From Gaeumannomyces sp. JS-464 (taxonomy: Eukaryota; Ascomycota; Sordariomycetes; Magnaporthales; Magnaporthaceae), in NCBI GenBank assembly GCA_002197995.1, contig NGZR01000005.1, forward strand, positions 4,898,001-4,962,000: 64,000 nucleotides of DNA. The letters are read 5' to 3'. A program made the position numbers and the translations under genes. How positions within the stretch are numbered: position 1 is the first letter of the stretch; each line of letters starts with the position of its first letter. The notes under the pieces were generated by a model. The model did no database searches. It was not told the DNA's origin and saw only the letters and a program-made list of their open reading frames with translations. Shown one piece after another: positions 32,312-43,311 of the stretch.

Positions 32312-35300
32312 CTACGTCGACATCCTGGGGTGGTAGCCCGGCATGGTTCCCGATGCCGAGGTCGCCGTTGGCGCCCTCTCTTCTGCGACATCGGGTATCT
32401 CTGACCTCCGCTGGCTCTTCCAAAAGTCCAGCGACTCCACGATATCCTCTCCTCTCTCGTCCTCGTATGCAAAAATGATCTGTTTTGTACGGTTAGCTCC
32501 ATGGCCAGTATTTTCCGTCGTCACGTCAATGGCCAAGAAGAAACCTACCTCGTGCGTGCTGCTGTGAAGCATCCGTATGTTCTTGTGCGGCACAATATGA
32601 ACCGACCCCGAGTCGATGTGCCGCAGCTCGATGAAGTTGGGCTCGAACGCAAGGATCCAGGGGTACGAGAGGGCGAAGCTCTGAGGTGTGCCCTCCCAGT
32701 CGATGCGCCACTCGGGCCTCGCGCGCCACCCGTTTCGGTTGACGAAGAAGGAGAACTCCGAGTAGTTGAGCAGGAACTCGCCGTTGAGCCGCTCGATGTG
32801 AATCGGCCGCACCACGCCCTCCTTACGCGCCACAAAGTCGAGCGATGTGTCGGCCTGGTCCAGGAGCGACTGCGTCTCGAGCGTTTCGAGAGCCACCACC
32901 TCGAAGCCACGGGAGCAGGCCACGCACAGCTTGGACCGCAGGAAGTGTACAGAGTACGACTCGGTCGGGATGTAAAACTCCTTGAACGGCTTCAGCTCGT
33001 CCTGCCCGGCGTTGAACATCTTGCCTAGCCCCTTCTGCTTGCGAGTCTTGGATATGGCATCGTTGGGCTCATACACCTTGATGGTCGTTGACAGCGCCGT
33101 CGGCTTGACGCAGCAGACAAGGTGCCGCCCCAGGCAGATACCCACCCTGAAGAAGTGGCACGAGCTCTGGATCTTCTTGCCCTTCTTGGACGACGCTGGC
33201 TCCAGCGGGTCCAGCGCCGACAGCGGGAAGCTGTATAGCGTCTTGCTGGTCAGAACCAATAGCAGCTGGTACTCCTCGAGCACGTCGAGCTGCGTGACGT
33301 TGGTTGTGTTGATGACCTGCTTCGGGTTCGATTCCCTCGACTTTCGGTCCGACACGTAGATCCCCGTGTCCGTACCGTACACCAGTTTCCGTCCACCGTC
33401 TGTAATGTCCCAGCGTGTCAATCAGTATACATCCATCCGTCCACGCATGCATGTGTTGAGGCGCCTCTAGATATGTCATGGTTTTACTCACCAAACGGCA
33501 CAACACAGTTGACCTTGTTGGACGGGCCAAAAAACCCTGACGAGATGGTGGTCATGTTCAGGAAGTCGGCTCGGGCCCTGAGCCGCTGTTGCGCGGCGTC
33601 GATGAACTCGAGCCACTTCTGCCGAGCCACTTGGTTCTGGGCATAAAGCGTTTGCTCGTAACCCGCCTTGCCCAGATGCCGGAATGTGATCGGCCATCCT
33701 TCACCCTTCTTTGCGTCCGACGTGGCTGCCCGTAGCGGGAGGAGGCTGGAGGACGTCCGCCTGACCTGGGTCCCGTGCGGGATGACCTCCTCCATCTCCT
33801 TGATGGAGAGAAGCTCGAGAGGGATCGGCTGAAGAGGCAAAGGTATGTTAGTCGCTTCACACGAGGGTCTAAAAAGTGTGTCATGGGGATGCTATGGGGC
33901 AGGAACGGGGCCAACAGACCCTGCGGTACGCCTTGGTCTCCTCGGTCCTCCCAACCTGCTTTGTGCGGGCGAGGAGCACGGCGTGATCGAATAGGAAGGC
34001 GGTGATGTCGGCATTTTCTGTCGCCGTCTTCTTCAGCTGCGTCTTGAACACAAGCTCGCGGCCCTCCTCGGTGAGCCGCAGGTCCACCCTCTCGTTCGGC
34101 CGGAATTTGAGGTTCTCGCTGAGGCGCCTGAGGTTGAACCTGTTCTCGGCCTTGCCCGACTCGGCATTGACCCGCGTCAGAAGGTCTCGGATGAGGGTCA
34201 ACACCTTGGGAATGTCCTCCTTGTCCGGGTTATCAGCCTCGGTGTACTTGAGCACGTTCTCAAGCAGCAGTGGGTACCGCGCCAGGCGCGTGGTCGGCTT
34301 GGTCAGATAACCGTTGAGCTCGAGCTTGCGCGACTCCTTGCGCCTCTCGATCTCGTCTACAAACCGAGAGAACTGTGGGTTTGTTGACCTCTCATTCTCA
34401 AATTCGAACTTGGCCTCGAGCTGCTTGGCGCCGTAGAGGATGAAGGGCTCGAACTGAGGGACAAACTCGCGGAAGATGTCGCCCACGTTGTGCACAACCG
34501 GGTTCTTCTGCTGCCGGTCCGTGAGGGCCTTTGCGAAGCGCGAGCTGACGCTGTGGATGGCCGGGTGGTCGATGATGTTGCTGAAGATGTTGCGCACCAC
34601 CCGGTCCTTGCGGTTCTGTGGGATGGGGGAGTTCCTAGACCGCAGCGGGTTGATCCAGAAGTCGCGCAGATACTCGAGATCCTTGACGAAGTCCCTCTCG
34701 GTGTAGCAGATCTCAGAGATGACCTCCTGCCGCTTCTTCTCCCTGTCGCCGACACTGTCGGCAATCTCCTTTGGCACCGTGTTGATCCAGAGCTTCTGCT
34801 CGTCCGTCTGGTCGATATCATCCTCGTGCACAGCAGGACCCTCATCCCTGAGGCCAGGGCCAAGCCTCAGGTTCAGCCTGGATACCTGCTCGAGCCGGCG
34901 GGGGCACGCTATGCTGTAGCAAAGCTGGTCGCGGGTACAGGTTGGCGAGTAGCATTCCGACAGGAGCACGAAGACACCGTCGACCCCCGGCTTCTCCTCC
35001 TCTTCCTCGGTCATGGTCTCCTTGAATTGGTACATTTCCGTGTTGGAGTCCCGCAACCTGTGCTCGTATGTGACATCGTGGAAGAACTTTTGTGCGTCGA
35101 GGGCGCGGCCGAGCAGCAAGGCCAGGTTGCGATCGGTAGTGCGGATAATGTACGATAGGACATCGACAGCGTCGGCGCCGGTGAAGGCGTTCTTGTACGT
35201 GAGGCCGTTCTTGGTCTTGTCGCCGACGATGATCTTCTGGCGGAAGCATTCGGCGACCCGCGACAGCAGCGCAGGATAAACCAGCGGCGGGCGGATCCTG

Positions 35301-36424
35301 GCCGTCGAGGGCCGCTCGCCATCGGTGGATCGGGCCATGGAGGAGCGGTTGACGAGGGTGCTGGTGTCCGAAGACTCGGTCGGGCGATGGACGGGGCGGC
35401 GGTCGACGCCATCGACATGGTCCTCTGCTGGCCGTCATTGGTGCTGGTGGAAGAGACCATGCTGGTTGTCCTCGTCTGCGAGCCCGGCGCAGCGGAGTAG
35501 CCGTTCGAAAAGCCGTTGGAAATGGGCAGCTCGGGAAGTTGAGGAGCGGTGCCAGGCACCCTACGATTCGGGATTACGCGGCCGCTCATGGTCTGGTGTG
35601 CGTCCCTCTCGTGTGACGGATAGCCGCCGGTCATGGACATGGCGCGGTCGTCATGTCGGTCTGGAACAACGCGGCCCTGCGCAGTCGTCCGGGCCGAGGG
35701 CCCAGGATTCGGCGGCGGGCCTGAAGGGCCTTGACGGAAGTTGTTATGGGGACCTTGTTGATATGCACTCGGGGCGGGTGGTAAACGGGCTGCCTCGGGG
35801 CACTCGCGAGGGACTGGGTCCGGTAGGGGTCCGAGTTCATGGCCGGGCCGGGCTGGCCGCCTCCCGGATAGTATCCTCGCGGCGCTGGAGGCCGCATGTT
35901 GCCGTAGGCGTCTCGGGGAGGCGGGGGCCGCGAGTCGAAACGAGGAGGCTGGCCGGGCTGACCGGGATAGCGGCGCGCTTGCTGCTGTTGTTGGAGGTAT
36001 TGGGCCTGGGGCGACGGAACCTGGTGGCCCGAGGACGGGGGCCGCTGCTGGGGGCCCGGATAGTAGCCGCCCTGCATGCCACGGTCGTCCATTGGCCTGT
36101 TTCTGGGGGATATGGCGGCTCGCCGTAGGGCCCGGCGCCCTGGGGATGCCTCGGGGGCGGGGGACGCTGCATGGAGCCTCCCATGGTGTGGGTGCGGCCC
36201 TGCTGCTGCTGGTGCTGCTGGTGCTGCATCATCAGCTCGGGCGGGGGCATCGACGACGATGTCATGGTGTGCGAGCGGCCGGGGCCGGGAGCAGCGCCGA
36301 AAATATTATTGAAGGCGGTCTCCCGCTGGAAGTCTGACGAGTGGCCATAGTTTTGAGGCGGCGAGCGCTGTTCGGAGCGGTGTTGTTGTTGGGCCTGCTG
36401 CTGCTGTTGCTGATAATCTGCCAT
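32312..36424 (-). CDS. ROM2: Rho1 guanine nucleotide exchange factor Rom2 (DEP-DH-PH-CNH)
   Basis: Activates Rho1 in the cell-wall integrity pathway at the cell cortex. Exons (minus strand) are 33920-36424, 33492-33828, 32549-33399 and 32312-32479. The order is a Gln/Pro-rich disordered N terminus, a DEP domain (GLTYKNAFTGADAVDVLSYI), a DH/RhoGEF domain (EICYTERDFVKDLEYLRDFW through KPTTRLARYPLLLENVLKYT), a PH domain (FDHAVLLARTK ... WLEFIDAAQQ) and a C-terminal CNH domain (GTDTGIYVSD ... ILAFEPNFIELR). The join at 33919/33828 rebuilds KAYRRPIPLELL. Three apparent single-base losses disturb only the low-complexity N terminus. They are near 35377-35386, in a G4 run at 35771, and in a G5 run at 36105-36109. 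Coherent protein continues in the next frame each time. The ATG at 36424 opens MADYQQQQQQ. The gene diverges from VMA11. Confidence 0.92.
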
Positions 36425-37826
36425 ATTGCCGTCGACCACTGCGATGGTGCCAACGTCGTTACCAGCTGCTCTAACGCGGCTCGATGATGGGGAGATGGGT
36501 TTGCCGACGACGACGGCCGAGGGCGTGGGCAGAGTTGGCGGTTGTCGGTGCGTTCAGGTGTTGCGGCGAGCCACAAAGGCTAAAAAAAGCACTCACCACC
36601 CAGCCCAGAGATTCACCAACAACAACGGCAAGATAAGAAATGCTGGCAGAATCGGCGCCTCCTGTCATGCAGTGGTGGACCTGCCTAGGCCGTGGTCATT
36701 TGAGCCGCCGGTGTCAGGCGGAAATGCAAAATAAATCAAACGCCCCTAGAACGGAAATATACCGAAGTATAAAAATGCGAGGCGGGAGAGAGGCGGAGGA
36801 AAGAAAAAGGGGAGAATAATGAAGAGGAACCCGAAAGGCGTGTGATTTGTGTGTGCGTGCGCGTGCGAATCGAGACAATGTCCAGTCGCTTTTTGCTTTG
36901 TTTTATTTCGACTGTCCCCCTTCTCTGCTTCCGACTTGCGGTTTGATTTTAATCTTGTATTCTTCCGTCTCCTTTCCCCCATCCCACAGACGTGTCGAAG
37001 CAGACTTGGAGACCGTCCAGGTGTGACGTTATTGCAGCCTGGATCATTCGATGTTTTGCTGGGGAATTGGCCGGGCTGTCGCTGGCTGGGGATTCTTGAG
37101 GTGTACCCGCCCTAGAGGAACCAAAGCGGTGCCGTGAGATATGCCGCTAGTGTCCCAAGAAGCCCACTGTCGTGCAGGCTGGGCTGGCCTCTGCACACTT
37201 CGGAGGGTTCAAGCCTGGTTGTTCCCCGACCACAGATATTTGTCGATGGTCTAGACGGAAGATGTCTTCCTGCCTCTACATATATCACCGCCTTCATATT
37301 CCCTTCCAATCTGCAGCCTCGATCTCCTGATCAAAACTGCTCCCAGCACCGAGTTTCGCGGTCCAGTTGGTGGGGTGAATTGGTTCCATCCATCGATGTC
37401 AGCCACACCGTCTTCTGGTGCCGCCGGCAATTGGAGGCTTTGGCGTGTTTCGATCCAAACACAAATGCGCAGCCGCACTGTAGTGGAAACCGCTCTGCCA
37501 ACGCTCGGCGACCCCGAAGACGTCGCGATGGGGGCTTACGCAGGATTGTGAAAAGACCAAAAGGACAAAGAGGGCAATAGTAGACAGATACTCTGCCATA
37601 AGTCGACAGTTTCGGCCTCGTTTGTGGCTGGACTTGCCAGGCGCTCACTCCGTGCGAGTGATGAAGATCACGTGACCTGACATGGGATTGGCAGCGTGGG
37701 CCTGCGTTCTGCCATTGGAACACTCGCTGGAGCTCGCGACACTGTCGACGTCCACCATCGCCAAAGCCGCGTTTGCAGCTCCCATACAGAGTCTTGCTGC
37801 GCCGAATCCCCATCGCAACCACCACC
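36425..37826. promoter_or_regulatory. Bidirectional promoter region between ROM2 and VMA11
   Basis: About 1.4 kb separates the two divergent start codons. TCACGTGA at 37668-37675, an E-box palindrome, lies about 150 bp before the VMA11 ATG. No gene is seen within the spacer. Confidence 0.45.
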
Positions 37827-38722
37827 ATGTCGCTTCAACCAGACTCAGAGCTCGCGCCCAAATTTGCGCCCTTTGTCGGCATGGTACGTTCTCCTGGCTC
37901 CCATTTGAACTCGTGAGCAAATGACCAACAAGATGCTGACGTTGCTTCTTTCTATCCTAGGCCGGCATTGGGCCTCGATGATCTTTGGATGTACGTGCAT
38001 GCGACACGCGACGACCCTCTCAGCGCTTTCGATGGCAGCGCAACCCCAACTTGACATGCGAGCCACGGGCTACAGCGACGGATGCGGAGTGCTGACGAGA
38101 ATACTGGATTGTCGAATTCTACAGGCGCCGGAGCGGCGTACGGAACCGCCAAGTCGGGCATCGGCATCGCCGGCGTCGGCACCTTCAGGCCAGATCTGAT
38201 CATGAAGGTCAGGAGTTGCCTCCACTCTGGCCTCGCCTCCGGCCTTGACTTGTTTGCAAAAGAGGCTCGATCGCTGACTTTGTTCTCTAACAACTGATAA
38301 ACAGTGCCTGATCCCGGTCATCATGAGTGGTATCATCGCCGTCTACTCGCTCGTCGTGTCTGTCCTGATCGCACAGGACCTTACGCCGCCAACGCAGGGC
38401 ACATACTCGCTGTACGCGGGCTTCATGCACCTCGCCTGTGGATTCTCGGTCGGCTTCACTGGCCTCGCGGCTGGCTACTGCATTGGTATTGTTGGCGACA
38501 AGGGCGTCAGGGCATACATGGAGCAGTCGAGGGTCTTTGTCGGCATGGTCCTGATCCTGATTTTCGGCGAGGTCCTGGGACTCTATGGGTGAGCTTCCTG
38601 GTTTCCCTTCTTCATGGCTTCTCATCTGCAGGCCCGCACGCCCAGCCCGGATGACTAACAGAGATGCTTCGGGAATCAGACTTATCGTTGCCCTCATCCT
38701 CAACAGCAAGTCCAAGGGCTAA
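37827..38722 (+). CDS. VMA11: V-type ATPase proteolipid subunit c'
   Basis: Proteolipid of the membrane (V0) rotor of the vacuolar H+-ATPase. Five exons: 37827-37883, 37961-37990, 38125-38207, 38305-38588 and 38680-38722, for about 165 residues. Splicing rebuilds [54 protein letters not shown] and [15 protein letters not shown]; the Glu in FGEVLGLYG is the proton-carrying carboxylate. Wording such as [20 protein letters not shown] and the N-terminal [11 protein letters not shown] favour c' over c. Exon 2 has 30 bases, but 31 are needed. ATTGGGCCTCG around 37970 lacks one base relative to the expected GIGASMIFG reading, so as printed the gene would stop early. An assembly error is the simplest explanation. 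Confidence in identity is high. Confidence 0.93.
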
Positions 38723-39588
38723 AATCCCCGCGACATGGGGTCCAACACAGACGCAGACGCAGACGCAGACACAGAACGGCGTTGCTGCGAAAACGAGTAT
38801 CTTATCACCAGGGGACAAGGAGGGGAATCAGAGGACGAGTGAGAGCCAAAGTCTCCGGAGACACGGAGGAGGCGAAACTGTACAACTGTCGACCAAGCAT
38901 GCGGCTCGGCGTTATTCGGAATATTCAGGTACCTATCTTCATACCTGTCATGTAGATAGATGTTCATCTCCTTTTTTGGTTTGGGCTCAACTGTGGTTAT
39001 GTATCTTCTTCACGCGCCAATGTCGTCAAGCTGCGAATCACGGACAATCCCCGGGTCTTATACATCGCACGCCACCGGCTAGTTTCCATCCGCGGCCAAG
39101 ATACCGTGATCCTATCCTAGCCGGCAAAATGATTTCCGGGGGAAACAATATCTCGAGGGACATATCGTTTATAAGAGAGGATGGTCATTTTATTCAGTAA
39201 ACAATGCCCATATGTTGCTTCGCTATCATCAGACTACAGCAATGTTTCAACCTTGACATTCATATCATGAACGAGGTGGGTGACGGCTCGCCGGCCTCCA
39301 AATCCGCATACCTGATGAGCCCTGGCCAAAAACTTATGCGAACAAATAGCCAACAGGAAGAGAAAGAGACAAAAAAAAAAAAAAAAGAACTAATCCCAAG
39401 GCCCTGAAAATGCGTATGCTATGAGGATTTTCGCAAAGGAGCGACAGAGAAAGGAAAGCAAGGGAGATAAAGAGAAAAAAAAAGATCCCCATCCGGCAAT
39501 GAAACCACCCGTTGGTTAAATGCATATCAGGCATGTTGCGTCCAGCTGCCGCCAGCGGTTCTCTCACGATGAAGAGGCTGGGAGGTGT
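38723..39588. other. Convergent 3' intergenic spacer
   Basis: It begins with a GCAGAC tandem repeat just after the VMA11 stop (about 38748-38774) and contains an A-rich run near 39367-39385. No gene is visible. Confidence 0.45.
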
Positions 39589-40734
39589 TCACAGCGGGCA
39601 CCATGGAAGCACCGCGGAAAGCGCCCCAGCCAGGATTAAATTCAGCGCATGCCCATGCGCCTCGCGACGGCCCCTCGCCGCCGGTTGCCTCCGTCCCAAG
39701 TTCTCATTTGCGCTGCGAGCGTCGCCAAGAGACATTAGCAAAGCGTCGACCAAAGAAGCGATTCGACCTGCATATCGAGAGTCATCGAAAGCCGAAATGT
39801 TCCAGGCTGATCCATGCGAAACAACGGCTGGGATTGCAAAGCACGGACGGGCGGATGGGATATGAAAAGCAGGCAACGGCCGCGGAAGAAGCAAGAAAAA
39901 AAAAGAAGCACTGCTTCAACTTACCCAGAAAAAGATCCCACCGCCTGTCCTCCATCTGCAAGATCGAGTCCCCATTCTCCCTCGCCAGCCTCTCGGCCCG
40001 GGCCTTGCGGGCGGCCTCCTCGCCGACCAGGTACGGGTCCTCGAGCGGCCGGGGGCGCGACCGCTCCTCGGCCTCGGCCTGCTCCAGCTCCACGAGCGCC
40101 GCGGCGGCGGACGGCCTGGCGCGGGGCGCGTAGCTGTCGGCGACGGCGGCGCTGGCGCGGCGGTGCGCCACGTTGCGGTAGTGGCGCGTCGCCGGGTTGT
40201 TGGAGCGCACGCTTGAGGACCAGGGGGCCGGGATCCGGAAGGCCGCCAGCTCGACCGCGGCCGGCCCCGCGGCGCCCAGGCCCATCATGCCCATGCCCAT
40301 GCCCATGCGGGGCGGCGCCGGCGGCACTGGGGGCAGGCCGATCGAGGGTGCCGAGTTGGAGTCGGCGGGGGCGAGGAGACTGGTCGGGGAGGAGCCGTGC
40401 TGGTGCCTGCTGGAAGCCAGCGGCCGCTCGGGCGGCGAGTAGGGCGGGTCGGCTCGTTGTGCGGGAGTGCCGAGTGGTAGGAGGGGACGTCTGAGACTGC
40501 ATATGTGAGGCAGGCTGTGTCAGGAACACATTGCAGAGATACCGGCGGTTCTAGTCCCAGTCTCGCGCCGGGAAAGCCGGATGGGTGCTGAGCTGACAAG
40601 GGAGGCGGAAACTAACCATAAGACGGAGCTGCTGAGCGGATAGAAGCTGTCTCAAAGTCTTCGGCACTCAGACCCTCCATGTTGCTCGAGACGACACGAG
40701 GGCCGCTCTGGTGTTGCTGAACGGCCATGGGCAT
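39589..40734 (-). CDS. Uncharacterised fungal protein, Pro/Gly-rich with charged C-terminal helix
   Basis: Exon 1 (40617-40734) encodes MPMAVQQHQSGPRVV and ends in SAAPSY. An intron of 120 nt (GTTAGT donor) leads to exon 2 (39925-40496), which continues SDVPSYHSALPHNEP. This N-terminal pattern (ETASIRSAAPSY ... VPSYHS) is one I associate with conserved fungal proteins of unknown role. A Pro/Met/Gly-rich linker follows, then a charged helix (VGEEAARKARAERLAREN) ending in QMEDRRWDLFL. One C appears missing in a CCC run (40442-40444 on the plus strand), after which the frame is coherent. Exon 2 ends at a good GTAAGT donor. The third exon is uncertain: acceptors at 39768 or about 39839 both keep one frame open to the stop at 39589. 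Function is unknown; no membrane segment or catalytic motif is seen. Confidence 0.6.
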
Positions 40735-43311
40735 TATGAAGATAGCTGCGGGATATACCTGTCACCGGTATATGCTATGCAGGCGGGGCTTGTGTAGAGA
40801 AAAGGGGTAGAATAAAGTAGTACGCCGGGTGAAAGTCCAAGAGGCTCGTTATGGAACAGTTCTCTCCCGCAGCCCGACCATATCGGTCCTAGAAGACGAC
40901 AGGTTGGGGGATGGTGCAAAAAAAAAATCGCAAGATTTGGTGCTGAAGTTGGGCGGTTCGTTTTAGACGGCAGAGACGGCGCCAAGGGGATCAGTTCGTG
41001 GCAGAGACTAGACCGTCAGAGACAGGTGTATTCTGCGTCACGCGTCGGCTCAAGACGGTCAAGTCGTGTTTATGGGTGTGTGTTCGTTTGAGTGTGTATG
41101 CAAAGGCTAGTGGCTGGATGCGCTGTCAAACTACGCGGGAGCAGAGAGGGCAGCACAAAGGTGCGGATCGCGTGTAGCAAAGGATGCGGTGTGATGGCAC
41201 ACGTGCGCAACGGTGTCTTGGTTGAGAGCGGCGCTTTTCTCAAACGGGCATGCGGGCACCAGACCAGCAACCAAGCTGGGCGGACGGGAGTGAGACGAGA
41301 CCAAAAGCAGGTCTGAGAGGGAGGGAGGGAGCTGGGATTGATTGGGCTGGGACCGATACGGCGAACAACCGGACTGACGACTACGTAGTAGATGGGCGGC
41401 TGCCACGACACATATGTACCTGGTCGGTGAGGAGGCAAGGGAGGGCAGCTATGGAGGTGGGAGGTACTAGTATAGGTGGTTTTCAAGGCTGGGCGTGCCG
41501 TTCCTGAGGTTAAAGTGCGTCCAATAACCTGCGACGTGGATGGGCGGATGGAGCATGCCTGGTCTGGTCCTGCAGGTAAGCATAGGAGCGCGAGATGCGC
41601 ATCCGGAGGTACCTGCCTAGGTAGGTTGGTACCAAGGTAGGCTGGTATGAGATACATATGATGTATACTGGTCGATGGGCTCTCTAGCGAGCCTCGGGGC
41701 AGTCTGGGGCCGGCCGGGCAGGACTGGGAGCCTGAAATCCTGATGCTAGTCGAGGCTGGGTATCATTTGCCTGTAAGGACCAGACCAGCCAGCCGGCCCG
41801 CGTACAGGTCTTGGTATGATGATGTGGATGTGCCGAATGGTCCGGAAATAGCGCCCTTGCTTTTGGGGCTGCTGCACGCACCACCCACCACCACATTGCT
41901 TCCCAAGCGCAAACCCGAGCTTCCGGTTTTCCCAAGGTCCGCCGGCGCGGGGTTTAGCCGTAGGATCCATGCCCCCCCGGCCAAGCACAGCAGGCAGGCC
42001 TGTACGAGGGAGGGCCTCCACAGGTCTTGCAGGCACAGCCACCCGAGCCGACGCTCAGCTCCACGCCGATAACGCGAGACGGGCCGGGTTGGTCGGCTGG
42101 CTACCTTGGATGCACAAGAGCAATCGGGTGGGGCTGGGAAGGCGGAGGAGAGGGGACGCCGCTCGTGCGGGAGATGGGGTCGAAAGAGGGGTTTTTCTGT
42201 GGTGGTGTCCTTTGTGCGTAACTCCCCAGGATGGCTGTTTTGGCCGTATGCTCATCGGCTTTTCGTTCGACGATGGGACGAGGTTTAGCTTTTGGCATCG
42301 TGAAGCTTTTGGCCAAGGAGAATGTCGGTTATTATTACGACAAACCATGTGTCCGAGATGTGGTTCGTGGATTTTCTAGAGCAGCCTAACAAACCAAAAT
42401 TTGGCGCGGAAGAAGCGGCCCCACATCAGCTGGGAGCACCTCAACACACACGAGCCAAGAAGCCCCCGGCCAACAGCCGCAAACCGGAACAGACGTCCGC
42501 CTCCATGTGATATTCCCACCGACCTGCCTAAATCGACAACTGCTCCTGCAACTCGACAGGCTGGAAGAGGAGAAGGGGCGGGCGGTGGAACACCGGCAGT
42601 GCAGATGCTGTTTGTTCATTCACCCAACCCTGAGTGATGGCTAAAGGGCCACTTGCCCTGCTGGCGGTTTTGTTTGGCCTGCTTATCTTTCTGTCATCTG
42701 TCTCTCGGATCTCTCAGTCCGGCTTGCGACGGAACGACAGCAGGCATCTTCCCTGTTGGGCCATTGACACAGTCAACGTCCCCTTGATTATCGCTGTGGG
42801 TCTGCTCTTCTGACCTGTCTCTATTTCCCAACCTGCGTCATCATTTTCGACCGGGCTCAACTTGCGGGCACGCACCGCTTCTTTCAGGAGTCCACAGACT
42901 CTTTGCGGCCGCTCGCCCAACGAGACACAGTCGAGGTGACACCTCTGTCCGGCATAACTATGGGTCGGTCCAGATCCAGTCAAGCTTTCCATCATCCGGG
43001 CGCTGCGAAATCCAGCTAGGGCTCCGTTGTTTGACAAATTCGATCTGATCCACCAACTCCGCAGATCCGGTCCACTCGCTCTGTCAGATCACGGCATTGG
43101 ACTCTCTCACACGTCATGGGCGGGGGAAAAAGGACGCAAATTTTAGGGAACGACAGTGCGCATAAGTGAAAAGAAAGAGACACCAGAACCGAAACAAGAA
43201 GGCAGGATACTACTGATTACAAAGAGAGAAAGAGAGTGGGGGAGATGAACAAAGAAAAGGAAAATAAGCTGAGAAAAAAACGACAGAAAACACGCCTTTG
43301 TGCGTCCTGTC
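40735..43311. other. Intergenic region of about 2.6 kb
   Basis: No conserved gene. It includes CCTAGG/GGTACC-type short palindromes near 41610-41640 and a small hydrophobic open frame at 42637-42813. Confidence 0.45.
42637..42813 (+). other. 58-codon hydrophobic open frame (speculative)
   Basis: It begins MAKGPLALLAVLFGLLIFLS, a plausible signal-anchor, and ends with a second hydrophobic patch (VPLIIAVGLLF). No splice sites, homologue or leader support it. Confidence 0.15.
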